This document shows, piece after piece, positions 8,693-18,891 of a stretch of DNA of 55,914 bases. Position 1 is the stretch's first letter; each line of letters begins with the position of its first letter. The position numbers and the translations under genes were made by a program. The stretch is from an uncultured Prevotella sp. (GTDB lineage: Bacteria; Bacteroidota; Bacteroidia; Bacteroidales; Bacteroidaceae): assembly GCA_905233165.1 (NCBI GenBank), contig CAJODL010000015.1:1-55914 (forward strand), given 5' to 3'. A model generated the notes under the pieces. That model was given only the letters and a program-made list of their open reading frames with translations. It did not search any database and was not told where the DNA came from.

Positions 8693-9325
8693 ATGGAACG
8701 AAAATTTAAAGCAGCTCTTTTCGATCTCGATGGTACGCTCATCGACACAGAAGACCAATATACTGTTGTTTGGGGACGTATAGCGCGAAAATATCGTCCT
8801 GATGTGCCAAACCTGGAGTATATCATAAAGGGTACTACGCTGAAGAATATTTTGGCAACATATTTCAGCCCTGAGACACACGAGGCGGTGATGAGGGAAC
8901 TGGATGCGTTTGAGGCGCAGATGGACTATAGTTTCTTTCCCTTTGTGGAGGAATTTTTGGCGGACATCCGCAGTCACGACGTGAAATGCGCCATTGTCAC
9001 CTCGTCAAACAAACAGAAGATGCAGTATGCCATGCGGAACAATCCGCTCATCGGCACGATGTTCGACAAGATACTGACTGCGGAAGATTTCAGTGCTTCG
9101 AAGCCAAATCCAGATTGTTACCTGAAGGCTGCGGAAGCATTGCAGACGCCATTGGACAGCTGTATAGTCTTTGAGGATGCCTACACAGGTCTGCAAGCGG
9201 GCATGGCATCAGGGATATATACCGTAGGCCTCGCCACAGGACACACCATAGAGGAGATAACGCCCCTCTGCCACAAGGCCTTGAAGAACTTTGAAAACGT
9301 GAAGTATGAGGATATAATCCAATGA
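8693..9325 (+). CDS. HAD-superfamily hydrolase, beta-phosphoglucomutase-like, 210 aa
   Basis: Motif I is FDLDGTLIDT at the N-terminus, motif II is IVTSSN, the motif III lysine is in SKPNPDCYLKA and motif IV is VFEDAYTGLQAG. A helical cap sits between motifs I and II, as in subfamily IA phosphatases and phosphoglucomutases. It probably dephosphorylates or isomerises a small sugar phosphate in the cytoplasm. ATG 8693 is preferred over 8675 because the promoter -7 box covers 8675 and the protein then starts directly at MERKFKAALFDLDG. The stop overlaps the next gene by four bases (ATGA), so the two are translationally coupled. Confidence 0.88.
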   Translation: MERKFKAALFDLDGTLIDTEDQYTVVWGRIARKYRPDVPNLEYIIKGTTLKNILATYFSPETHEAVMRELDAFEAQMDYSFFPFVEEFLADIRSHDVKCAIVTSSNKQKMQYAMRNNPLIGTMFDKILTAEDFSASKPNPDCYLKAAEALQTPLDSCIVFEDAYTGLQAGMASGIYTVGLATGHTIEEITPLCHKALKNFENVKYEDIIQ

Positions 9326-10176
9326 GCCCTATGAGTCCTATGAGCCCAATAAGCCCTATGAGTTTTCTGCTCTCCATATTCCTTGCCTTTGTCCTTGCGC
9401 TGAATGTGTCGGCGCAGGAGACGGACGACATTGCGGCATCGCTGAATCTGCCTGAGACAGTGGTGCTGGCAGACGGCATGACATTCGAGGAATACCTCCT
9501 GAAACAGGTGCTGGCGAATGCAAAACCATTGAAGGCCCGCATAAACACCCTGAAATATTCCGTCACGTGTCAGTTGGAAAAAGACATCGATCTGAAGGCC
9601 ATACCACATCGCAGAACCATATCGTTCGCAGCACGTCTGGCAGGATTCGGCCCTATCGTGTCGGCCCTAATGGAACATAAGCATTTCGGCATCACAATGG
9701 CGGAGGACATCTTGTTTAACAAAGGAAAGATAACGACCTCGAACGTCAGGATGGTAGAGATGAAACAGCAGTTGACAGAGAAACAAATAGCGTCGTTCCT
9801 GAAACACGACGGCATGATGAGTGCTAACGTCTATGACAAGTTCTACGAAAAGGTGCGCGACAAGGTGAAGGAACTGCAGAAGAAATACCGCAAGAAGCAG
9901 GAAACGGGCATGAAATACTATGGCAGTTATACCAAGGGCAACAGAACCTTCTACATTGTGAAACTCGACAATATGGAGGTACACATCGCCGACGGCTGCT
10001 GGCAGATATCACGCATCAGCTACAGCGAGGGCCAGAATACGATGTACTATGAATTCAAAGAGGTAAGGTCGGGCCTCTTCCTGCTCAGCAACGGCCGCGC
10101 AAAACTGTACCTCGACAGAAAGAAATGGCCGAAAGGATATATCGCAATGAAGATGAACTATGTTTATAAAGTTTAA
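9322..10176 (+). CDS. Hypothetical exported protein, 284 aa
   Basis: Overlaps the HAD stop codon (ATGA). The first 13 residues are MSPMSPMSPISPM, encoded by a 9-base repeat; then MSFLLSIFLAFVLALNVSAQ looks like a signal peptide. Initiation could be at 9322 or at 9358, which would give the more normal signal peptide. The mature protein is basic with helices (KELQKKYRKKQ) and a tyrosine-rich beta C-terminus. A membrane stretch at about 95-115 is weak. I recognise no family. Similar unknown exported proteins are common in Bacteroidales. Confidence 0.75.
   Translation: MSPMSPMSPISPMSFLLSIFLAFVLALNVSAQETDDIAASLNLPETVVLADGMTFEEYLLKQVLANAKPLKARINTLKYSVTCQLEKDIDLKAIPHRRTISFAARLAGFGPIVSALMEHKHFGITMAEDILFNKGKITTSNVRMVEMKQQLTEKQIASFLKHDGMMSANVYDKFYEKVRDKVKELQKKYRKKQETGMKYYGSYTKGNRTFYIVKLDNMEVHIADGCWQISRISYSEGQNTMYYEFKEVRSGLFLLSNGRAKLYLDRKKWPKGYIAMKMNYVYKV
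9323..9360 (+). repeat. 9-base tandem repeat (ATGAGCCCT) at a gene start
   Basis: Four imperfect copies of TGAGCCCTA fuse the end of the HAD gene to the start of the next. Each unit carries an ATG or ATA and adds Met-Ser-Pro. Confidence 0.85.
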
Positions 10177-10220
10177 AGTCTAAGAGTTTAATTTTCAATA
10201 ACCATTCATAATTGAGCAAA

Positions 10221-12804
10221 ATGAAGACAAGAAACACACTTGCAGCTTTGGTGCTACTGCTTGGCATTGGCATGCCGATGATGTCACAGACGTCACAACT
10301 TAGGTACAAAGACCCGAACCTCAGCGCTCACGAAAGGGCTGTGGACCTCTGCTCAAGGCTTACCCTGGAGGAGAAGTCACTCCTGATGCTCGACGAGAGC
10401 CCTGCCATCCCGCGCTTGGGAATAAAGAAATTCTTTTGGTGGAGCGAGGCATTGCATGGCGCTGCCAACATGGGTAATGTGACAGTGTTCCCTGAACCAG
10501 TGGCAATGGCAGCATCGTTCAACCCAGACCTGCTGTATAAGTGTTTTGACGTTGCCAGTACGGAATTCCGTGCGCAGTATAACGAACGTATGTATCGCGG
10601 TAGCGGCGAAGACCAGAAGATGCGCAGCCTGTCGGTATGGACGCCTAACGTAAACATTTTTCGTGACCCACGATGGGGAAGGGGGCAGGAGACATATGGC
10701 GAAGATCCATACCTGACCAGCGTGATGGGAACACAGGTAGTACGCGGACTGCAAGGACCTGAGACAGCAAAGTATCGTAAGCTGTGGGCCTGTGCCAAGC
10801 ACTATGCCGTACACAGCGGTCCGGAATATACCCGCCATACTGCAAACATCAACGACGTTTCGCCACGCGACCTGTGGGAAACATATATGCCTGCCTTCAA
10901 GACACTGGTGCAGGATGCCAACGTGAGGGAGGTGATGTGTGCTTACCAACGTCTCGACGACGAACCATGCTGCGGCAACGCACGACTGCTGCAACAGATA
11001 CTGCGCGACGAATGGGGATTTAAATATCTCGTGGTAAGCGACTGTGGTGCTGTGAGCGACTTCCACCAGAGCCACAAGACATCATCGGACGCTGTCCACG
11101 GAGCTGCAAAAGGCACTATCGCAGGTACTGATGTGGAGTGTGGATATAATTATGTATATAAAAGCATCCCGGAAGCTGTTCAGCGCGGTTTAATAACAGA
11201 GAAGGAAGTAGATAAGCACGTCATTCGCCTGTTGGAAGGACGCTTTGACTTGGGTGAGATGGACGACCCATCGTTGGTGGAATGGTCGAAGATACCATAT
11301 TCTGCAATGTCAACAAAGGAGTCGGCAAACCTCTCGCTGAACATGGCCCGCCAGACAATAGTACTGTTGCAGAACAATGGCAATATCCTGCCACTGAAGA
11401 AGAATGCGGAGAAAATTGCCGTCATAGGACCTAATGCGCAGAACGAACCAATGATGTGGGGCAACTATAATGGTACACCAAATCGTACTGTCACCATACT
11501 TGACGGAATTAAAAAGAAGCAGAAGAAACTCTTCTATACCTCTGGTTGCGACCTGACATACGACAAGGTGATGGACAGCCGCCTGGCAACAGAATGTACC
11601 ACTCCTGACGGAAAGAAAGGTATCAGGGGCACTTTCTGGACGAATACCAATAGAGAGGGAAAAGCCTTCTCGGAGGAATATTACACCAAACCCCTCGCTG
11701 TCACCACCAACGGTATGCATGTCTTCGCAGCAGGACTGCCAATAGAAGATTTTTCTGCAAAGTATGAGACAACATTTGCTCCAACTGAAGAGGGCGAATA
11801 TGTAATAAATGTAGAGGGTACAGGTGACTTCGCGCTTTATGTAGATGGCGAAAAGAAAGTTTCAAAGCACACTTGGCGCGCCACTCCTACACGAACAGTA
11901 TTGCAGGCAAAGAAGGGACAGAAGTTCCAGATAGAGGTGTGCTTCAACACTGTAAAGACATGGGGCGCCTCAATGAAGATAGATGTTGCGAAGGAACTGC
12001 AGATAGACTATCAGCAGACAATAGCACAGCTGAATGGCATCGATAAGGTTATCTTCGTGGGTGGTATATCTCCAGCACTTGAGGGTGAGGAGATGCCTGT
12101 TAATATAGATGGCTTCAAGGGCGGCGATCGCACCAATATCGAATTGCCAAAGGTACAGCGCGAATTCTTAAAAGCTCTAAAGGATGCTGGCAAGAAGGTC
12201 ATCTTTGTAAACTGCTCTGGTTCTGCAATAGCATTGCTGCCTGAGACAGAGACCTGCGACGCCATAGTACAGGCGTGGTATGCTGGACAAGAAGGCGGCA
12301 CTGCTGTTGCTGACGTGTTGTTTGGCGACTACAACCCTGCTGGCAAGCTGCCGGTGACATTCTATAAGTCAACTTCGCAGCTGCCTGACTATGAGGACTA
12401 CTCTATGAAGGGCCGCACATACAGATATTTCTCTGATGCCCTTTATCCATTTGGCTACGGACTATCATACACCACCTTCAAGATGGGTAACGAAAAATTG
12501 ACAGCAGCCGCTGACGGCACAGGAAGCGTTAGCGTGGATGTTACAAATACTGGCAATCGCGAGGGAACGGAGATTGTGCAGCTCTATGTACGCGACAAGG
12601 CAGATACCGAGGGCCCTACGAAGAGTCTGAGGGGCTTCCAGCGCGTAACCTTGAAGGCTGGTGAAACAAAGACTGTCACCATTCCTTTGACAAGAAAGAC
12701 CTTCGAACTGTGGGACAGTATCACCAGCACCATGCGCACAAAGGCAGGCAACTACGAGGTAATGTGCGGCAACAGTTCAGCAGACCCGAACATGAAGAAA
12801 TTTG

Positions 12805-12824
<20 letters not shown>
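10221..12824 (+). CDS. GH3 glycosidase with PA14 insert (beta-xylosidase/beta-glucosidase type)
   Basis: 867 aa. The frame opens with TTG at 10212, but ATG 10221 gives a clean signal peptide (MKTRNTLAALVLLLGIGMP). Domains in order: GH3 N-terminal barrel (about 40-370) with nucleophile Asp274 in VVSDCGAVSDF, and GH3 C-terminal domain split by a PA14 domain (about 470-595; ALYVDGEKK). A fibronectin-III-like domain follows (about 785-860). WWSEALHGAAN near residue 75 is typical of xylan-directed GH3 enzymes. The product probably acts with the esterase just downstream. The last residues (ELTIDN) are written by a 7-base repeat array that continues to the next gene. Confidence 0.93.
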
Positions 12825-14001
<1,177 letters not shown>

Positions 14002-14004
14002 CTC

Positions 14005-14065
14005 ACCTTTGACCTTAGACCTTTGACATTAACCCTTTAAACCTTTAAACCCTTGAACTCTTTAA
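14005..14065 (+). repeat. Word array between esterase and Nudix genes
   Basis: CCTTTGA, CCTTAGA, CCTTTGA, CATTAAC and then CTTTAAA-like words fill the gap from just after the esterase stop. They run into the first codons of the Nudix gene and supply its TTG start. Confidence 0.8.
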
Positions 14066-14658
14066 ACCACATAATATCTCACATCGACAGCTATTCACGC
14101 CAAGAGTTGCGAGAGTTTTTTGCTGAGCACGACGAAGAGACCTCCTCAAAGGTAGCTCGTGCGAAGGCCATTTCTGAATGGCGCAAGAAGACGATTTATT
14201 GTCCACGTTGTGGCACAAAACTCGTTGAGGATACAGAATTTACAGCGATGAAGTGTCCCAATTGTGGGGAACTGTTGTTTCCACGTATCGACCCCTGCAT
14301 CATAGTGTTGGTGAGGAAGGGTGACAAGATTCTCCTTGCCCGTCATACACAACGCAATCAGGATATTTATGCCTGTCTGGCAGGATATGTGGAGGCAGGC
14401 GAGACAATAGAAAATGCTGTCCGCAGGGAGATTTTTGAGGAGACAGGCATCAAGGTCAAGAATATACAGTATCGTGGCAGCCAAAGCTGGCCTTTCCCAC
14501 GACAACTGATGCTGGCATTCTATGCCGATTATGAGAGTGGTGAGATAAAGGTGCAAGAGGAAGAAATAGAGGAAGCCAAGTGGTTTGACATAAACGACCT
14601 ACCAGCTACTCCAGCACCAGGGTCAATAGCATACAAACTTATTCATGGAGAGATTTAG
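14053..14658 (+). CDS. Nudix hydrolase, NADH pyrophosphatase-like, 201 aa
   Basis: A zinc ribbon (CPRCG at about residue 50, CPNCG 18 residues later) precedes a Nudix fold. The Nudix box reads GYVEAGETIENAVRREIFEE, followed by TGI. SQSWPFPRQLM follows it, close to the SQPWPFPxS motif that marks NADH pyrophosphatases (NudC type). It likely hydrolyses NADH or caps of that kind to NMNH and AMP. The only start available is TTG 14053: a stop lies in frame at 14038-14040 and no ATG occurs before the zinc ribbon. That TTG sits inside a repeat array. The gene overlaps the next one by 14 bases. Confidence 0.88.
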   Translation: MNSLNHIISHIDSYSRQELREFFAEHDEETSSKVARAKAISEWRKKTIYCPRCGTKLVEDTEFTAMKCPNCGELLFPRIDPCIIVLVRKGDKILLARHTQRNQDIYACLAGYVEAGETIENAVRREIFEETGIKVKNIQYRGSQSWPFPRQLMLAFYADYESGEIKVQEEEIEEAKWFDINDLPATPAPGSIAYKLIHGEI

Positions 14659-15145
14659 CAATATAACAAATTGGGAAGAAGAGACAGAGGCTCGTGTAGC
14701 GAAAGGTGTGGCTTATTTTAAGGAGGGCTACAACTGTGCGCAGTCTGTTGCTCGTGCCTTTGCCGATGCCTATAATGTGCCTCTGCCACTGATGACCCTT
14801 ATGTCTGCCAGCTTTGGTGCAGGCATAGGGCGAATGAGGGAGACATGTGGCACTGCCAGCGGAATGTTTATGCTGGCAGGACTGGAGACGGCTTCTGTAG
14901 AGGCCAGTCAGGAAACAAAGGCAAGAAACTATGCTGCTGTGCAAGAGTTGGCAGCAGACTTTAAAGCGCAGACTGGTTCGCTCATTTGTCGCGAACTGCT
15001 GAAAGGATATGTGAAGGATATAAACACTAATCCTACGCCTGAAGCAAGAACGGATGAATATTATCGCAAACGTCCGTGTGTGAAAATGGTAGAACTCGCC
15101 ATCCGTACATATATGGCGTGGCTCAAACGTCGCCAAGAGGAGTAG
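14645..15145 (+). CDS. C-GCAxxG-C-C family protein, 166 aa
   Basis: The family cysteines are visible in order: YNCAQSV (about residue 37), FGAGIGRMRETCGTASG (about 60-75), LICRELL (about 118) and RPCVKMVE (about 145). The family is thought to be a redox or metal-binding protein, often near electron-transfer genes, with no proven reaction. Overlap with the Nudix gene by 14 bases indicates translational coupling. The C-terminus is basic. The structured element C begins two bases after its stop codon. Confidence 0.88.
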   Translation: MERFSNITNWEEETEARVAKGVAYFKEGYNCAQSVARAFADAYNVPLPLMTLMSASFGAGIGRMRETCGTASGMFMLAGLETASVEASQETKARNYAAVQELAADFKAQTGSLICRELLKGYVKDINTNPTPEARTDEYYRKRPCVKMVELAIRTYMAWLKRRQEE

Positions 15146-15146
15146 A

Positions 15147-15320
15147 TTTTTTAACAAAAACCAGAAAAACCCTTTCTTCGGGATTGAAGCTCTTTCAGAG
15201 CCTTTGTGCTAAGTGTTATGTACTTGTCTTTAAAAGCGAGCTTTTACGCCAATTCCACACCACGTGGTTTCAATCCCTTGAAAGCAAAAACACCGCTTCG
15301 CTAAAAAACAGAATTTGGCT
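15147..15320 (+). repeat. Structured element, copy C (sense, downstream of the 14645 gene)
   Basis: The A-rich box AACAAAAACCAGAAAAACCC (15153-15172) is followed by a perfect 9-base closing stem, GGGATTGAA 15180-15188 with TTCAATCCC 15269-15277. Inside are three hairpins: GCTCT-TTC-AGAGC (15189-15201), AAAAGC-GA-GCTTTT (15232-15245) and CCAC...GTGG (15255-15267). After the stem comes GCAAAAACACC and a second A-rich box. The same order of parts is seen in copies A, B and D with different stem sequences. Candidate RNA or mobile element; function unknown. Confidence 0.65.
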
Positions 15321-15380
15321 TACAGTTATAGTTTAACATGAAAGTGATTAAGGTTAGCGTTAAGATTAAGGTTTAAAAAA

Positions 15381-15550
15381 ATGTTTTTAAGGTTTTTGCC
15401 TGGCAAGGGCATAACCTGACGAAGGAAGGTGTAGGAATTTAAGAAAAAGGGACATAGAAGTTTTCTTATAATGGCACTTTTGCTTGAAGTCCTACAAAAG
15501 TCTGAAAAGACTTATGCCCATGACAGGGGTTTTTATGGTTTTTGTTAAAA
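15381..15550 (-). repeat. Structured element, copy D (sense to the antiporter gene)
   Basis: Read on the minus strand from 15546: the A-rich box AACAAAAACCATAAAAACCC, then a closing stem (15512-15527 with 15399-15414, 14 of 16 pairs). The first hairpin is GTCT-TTTC-AGAC (15500-15511), and GGCAAAAACC (15391-15400) follows the stem. It lies directly after the stop of the minus-strand antiporter gene. Copies C and D therefore face each other tail to tail and together fill the 427-base gap 15146-15572. Confidence 0.6.
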
Positions 15551-15572
15551 CCCCAAGCGCAGGCAGGAGGGG

Positions 15573-17702
15573 TTAGAAGAAAAATAAACGTCTCTTCAGG
15601 TGTCGCCACCATAGTACTAATTCGCGATATGCTGACAGTTGTTCTGTATGCTGCGCTGTTGCGAATGTCATCACGTCAGGAGCAGGACCAAACTGGTCAG
15701 GGAAGAGGATGATATAGTTATTGCCCTTATAGTTCTCAGTCAACTCTTCTGGCAGATTATTCAATGCAGCTTTATAGGAAACCGTACCAGGACGTGCTGT
15801 GACAACAACAAGCATCTCATCACCCTTTACGCTTTGCATGAGTGGTATGAGTCCCTTCCATTTTGGCATAGAGATATATTCCGCCCTCACACCAGGATGT
15901 TTGTGGGAGATGTATTGGTCAATGAGGTTGAGGGATGCCATTCTGCCATGAAAACAAATGCGACAGCCAATATTCATTGCTAATCGTGAGAGACGCTCAA
16001 TCCAACGATAGAAGCCTGGCTCGAATTCTGCTCGTGAAGGAACAGCAACGTGTATGGCGCGGAGGGTGCTCAGCGGCTGTGTACAACGAACGATGCTGAT
16101 TTGGCGCGAGAGACCATTAAAGACACTCTGCGCAAATTCTCCCCAAAACGGACGGCGGGAATTATCAGGAACATGGGCACCCATGATAATTTCAGAACAT
16201 TCATACTCCTTAAAGGCATGCTTGATGCCATTGGCGATGTTGGCAGCAAGGCGCACCTGTGTCTGCATCCTTACATCTGCCTCTGCAGCCTTGCGAACTA
16301 CTTTCTCAAGGAGTTCGCGCCCCCTCTGCTGGTCTTCTTCTGCCTCTTCACCATCATATACCACATTGAGGGCAATAAGTCCACGATTGAGTTCCGTATT
16401 GCGCATCAGGATAGCGATATTGATGAGGGTGTTGCAAGTCTCGTGATATTTTACAGGAATGAGAATCTTCTCGTCATCACTTTCATTATTTTTCTGACTT
16501 TTGCGAAGCCCACCCTTGAGGACAATATCTCGTGCAGCCTTATCAGTAACGATGGTAGAGATGATGCAGGTGAAGAGTATCATCATCACGACGCCATTTA
16601 GCATGTTATCATCGATGATATTGAGCTGCATGCCTATCATTACGATGGCAATACCACCAGCAGCATGTGCTGAGGTAAGACCAAACATCAGATGACCGTC
16701 TTGGAACGGCAGGCGGAATGCCAGACAAGAGCCATAGGCGGCTATTGCCTTACCCAAAGTACCAACGATGACGATAATCAGAACTGTTGGTATGATGCCT
16801 ATAGTGGTCGTATCGTGGGCAGAATCGAAAAGCAGTCTGACATTGATGAGCATGCCGACACCAATAAGGAAATAGGGGATGAAGATGGCATTTCCTATGA
16901 ATTCGATGCGTTGCATCAGGGGCGACACATGGGGTATGAAACGATTGAGCACCAATCCGCTATAGAAAGCTCCGAAAATGCCGTCAATGCCTATAACTTC
17001 TGATAGGGCGGCACTGAAGAACATCATGCCGAGGACGAAGATATACTGCATTACGGAATCGCTGTAACTCCTTAGGAACCAACGGGTGGCAATGCGGAGA
17101 ATATAGTGGATTGCTATACAATATAATATGATTTTTGCCACAAAGAGCGACCAGAATCCCAATCCTGCGCCACCAAGAGCACTACCCTCTACAGCGGTGA
17201 CCACAATAAGTGCCAGCAGTAGTGACGACATAGAGGCACCAACGGATATTGTCGTAGTCTTATGCTTCTGTAAGCCATAACGTGTAATAATGGGGTAAGA
17301 TATCAGCGTGTTTGCAGCCATCACACATGAGAGAATGACAGATGCAAGGGGTGAATAGCCCAGCAAGTATATACCTGCCACATACATCATCGCAAAAGGT
17401 GTCAGGAACGAGGCAATACTGAAGATACTAATCTTTTTGCTATCATTCTTAAGTCCTTGCATATCCATCTCAAGACCAGCAAGGAACATAATGTATAGAA
17501 GTCCTACGCGACCAAATAATTCAAAAGAAGCATCACGCTCAAGAATATTAAAGCCGTGAGGGCCAATAACGACACCAGCCAACACCATACCTATAATATG
17601 GGGTATGCGAAGTTTTCCCATCACAATAGGTGCGAAGAGAATAATCAGCAAAACGGTAAAGAATACCATAGTTGGGCTGGTTATAGGGAAATATTCTGAC
17701 AT
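15573..17702 (-). CDS. CPA2-family cation:proton antiporter with C-terminal stress-protein domain
   Basis: 709 aa. Residues about 10-395 hold 12 or so membrane segments with the CPA2 (KefB/Na+:H+ antiporter) signature: GKLRIPHIIGMVLAGVVIGP near the start, VGLLYIMFLAGLEMD near 90, FFSAALSEVIGIDGIFGAFYSGL near 240 and LTSAHAAGGIAIVMIGMQL near 350. Residues about 410-700 are cytoplasmic and resemble two universal-stress-protein-like folds (ILIPVKYHETCN, EIIMGAHVPDN), probably regulatory. It exchanges Na+ or K+ for protons across the inner membrane. It is transcribed divergently from asd, with a likely -7 box TATCTTTG (minus, 17736-17743). Confidence 0.9.
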   Translation of the reverse strand: MSEYFPITSPTMVFFTVLLIILFAPIVMGKLRIPHIIGMVLAGVVIGPHGFNILERDASFELFGRVGLLYIMFLAGLEMDMQGLKNDSKKISIFSIASFLTPFAMMYVAGIYLLGYSPLASVILSCVMAANTLISYPIITRYGLQKHKTTTISVGASMSSLLLALIVVTAVEGSALGGAGLGFWSLFVAKIILYCIAIHYILRIATRWFLRSYSDSVMQYIFVLGMMFFSAALSEVIGIDGIFGAFYSGLVLNRFIPHVSPLMQRIEFIGNAIFIPYFLIGVGMLINVRLLFDSAHDTTTIGIIPTVLIIVIVGTLGKAIAAYGSCLAFRLPFQDGHLMFGLTSAHAAGGIAIVMIGMQLNIIDDNMLNGVVMMILFTCIISTIVTDKAARDIVLKGGLRKSQKNNESDDEKILIPVKYHETCNTLINIAILMRNTELNRGLIALNVVYDGEEAEEDQQRGRELLEKVVRKAAEADVRMQTQVRLAANIANGIKHAFKEYECSEIIMGAHVPDNSRRPFWGEFAQSVFNGLSRQISIVRCTQPLSTLRAIHVAVPSRAEFEPGFYRWIERLSRLAMNIGCRICFHGRMASLNLIDQYISHKHPGVRAEYISMPKWKGLIPLMQSVKGDEMLVVVTARPGTVSYKAALNNLPEELTENYKGNNYIILFPDQFGPAPDVMTFATAQHTEQLSAYRELVLWWRHLKRRLFFF

Positions 17703-17735
17703 GTGTTTGAATGCTAAAAATCAAGAAATTCTGTG

Positions 17736-17743
17736 CAAAGATA
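17736..17743 (-). promoter_or_regulatory. -7 box of the antiporter gene
   Basis: TATCTTTG on the minus strand, 34 bases before the ATG at 17702. The -33 position falls in the TTTTCG array. Confidence 0.6.
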
Positions 17744-17751
17744 GTAAAAAG

Positions 17752-17784
17752 TTTTCGTTTTCGTTTTCGTTTTCGTTTTTTTTT
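17752..17784. repeat. TTTTCG hexamer array in a divergent promoter region
   Basis: Four perfect TTTTCG units (17752-17775) and a run of nine T lie between the two divergent -7 boxes, where the -33 elements of both genes would be expected. Confidence 0.85.
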
Positions 17785-17785
17785 G

Positions 17786-17793
17786 TAACTTTG
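17786..17793 (+). promoter_or_regulatory. -7 box of the asd-dxs operon
   Basis: TAACTTTG, an exact TAnnTTTG match, 36 bases before the asd ATG. No clear -33 element; the hexamer array occupies that position. Confidence 0.65.
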
Positions 17794-17828
17794 CGCCCGA
17801 AAAATGTTAATTATAAAATAAAAAAGAC

Positions 17829-18887
17829 ATGAAAGTAGCAATTGTTGGCGCTTCTGGCGCAGTAGGACAGGAGTTCCTCCGCGTTCTTGATGAAAGAAAT
17901 TTTCCACTCGATGAGTTAGTTCTCTTTGGCTCACAGCGTTCTGCTGGAACAAAATATACTTTTCGCGGAAAGGAATATGAGGTAAAGCTGTTGCAGCATA
18001 ATGACGACTTCAAGGATGTTGACATAGCATTTACGAGTGCAGGTGCTGGTACATCAAAGGAATTCTGCGAGGATATCACAAAATATGGTGCTGTAATGAT
18101 TGATAACTCCAGCGCTTTCCGTATGGACGAGGATGTGCCTTTGGTAGTGCCTGAGTGTAATGCTGAGGATGCCCTAAAGAGGCCTCGTGGCATTATCGCT
18201 AACCCTAACTGTACCACTATCATGATGGTGGTATGTTTGCAGCCATTGGAGAAACTCTCTCACATTGAGCGCATACACATCGCTTCTTATCAGAGCGCTT
18301 CTGGTGCTGGGGCTGCTGCTATGGCAGAACTGAAACAGCAGTATAAGGAACTGGCTGAGGACAAACAGCCTACAGTTAACAAATTCGCTTATCAGCTGGC
18401 TTATAACGTAATCCCTCAGATTGACGTATTTCAGGATAATGGATATACCAAGGAGGAGATGAAGATGTTCAATGAAACAAGGAAGATTATGCATACAGAT
18501 GCTCGTTGCTCTGCTATGTGTGTCAGAATATCTTCATTGCGTGCCCATTCTGAGGCTGTATGGATTGAGACAGAGAAGAAAATCAGTGTTGAGGCTGCTC
18601 AGGAGGCTTTGAGAAATGCTCCTGGCGTTACTCTCGTTGACGACCCAAAGAAGGTCGGCGCAAAAGCAAATCCTGACAGTTCTAAGGAGACAATGGAGGG
18701 CCTCCCTTATCCAATGCCTCTCTATACTGCTGGTAAGGATGATGTTTATGTAGGTCGTGTTCGTGAAGACCTCGCCAATGAGAATGGACTGACATTCTGG
18801 CTCTCTGGCGACCAGATAAAGAAGGGCGCAGCCCTCAATGCAGTACAGATTGCAGAGTATCTCATAAAGGTTGGTAACGTAAAGTAA
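17829..18887 (+). CDS. asd: Aspartate-semialdehyde dehydrogenase
   Basis: 352 aa, close to the usual length. The NADP-binding loop is [15 protein letters not shown] at the N-terminus; the catalytic cysteine is in ANPNCTT (about residue 125); [17 protein letters not shown] holds the substrate-binding region near residue 235. It reduces aspartyl phosphate to aspartate semialdehyde for lysine, threonine, methionine and diaminopimelate synthesis in the cytoplasm. ATG 17829 follows a consensus -7 box by 36 bases. dxs starts 5 bases after its stop. Confidence 0.96.
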   Translation: MKVAIVGASGAVGQEFLRVLDERNFPLDELVLFGSQRSAGTKYTFRGKEYEVKLLQHNDDFKDVDIAFTSAGAGTSKEFCEDITKYGAVMIDNSSAFRMDEDVPLVVPECNAEDALKRPRGIIANPNCTTIMMVVCLQPLEKLSHIERIHIASYQSASGAGAAAMAELKQQYKELAEDKQPTVNKFAYQLAYNVIPQIDVFQDNGYTKEEMKMFNETRKIMHTDARCSAMCVRISSLRAHSEAVWIETEKKISVEAAQEALRNAPGVTLVDDPKKVGAKANPDSSKETMEGLPYPMPLYTAGKDDVYVGRVREDLANENGLTFWLSGDQIKKGAALNAVQIAEYLIKVGNVK

Positions 18888-18891
18888 AGAC

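Noticed and set aside
8470..8826. Minus-strand open frame of 118 codons between the 7066 lipoprotein and HAD genes
   Set aside because: Its upstream part is antisense to the HAD gene and no start codon fits the part outside it. A stretch such as GITIKKTVKSITVNTPGKE looks somewhat protein-like, so a decayed gene is possible, but I cannot support it.
15146..15572. Insertion sequence
   Set aside because: No open frame resembling a transposase lies between the inverted A-rich ends.
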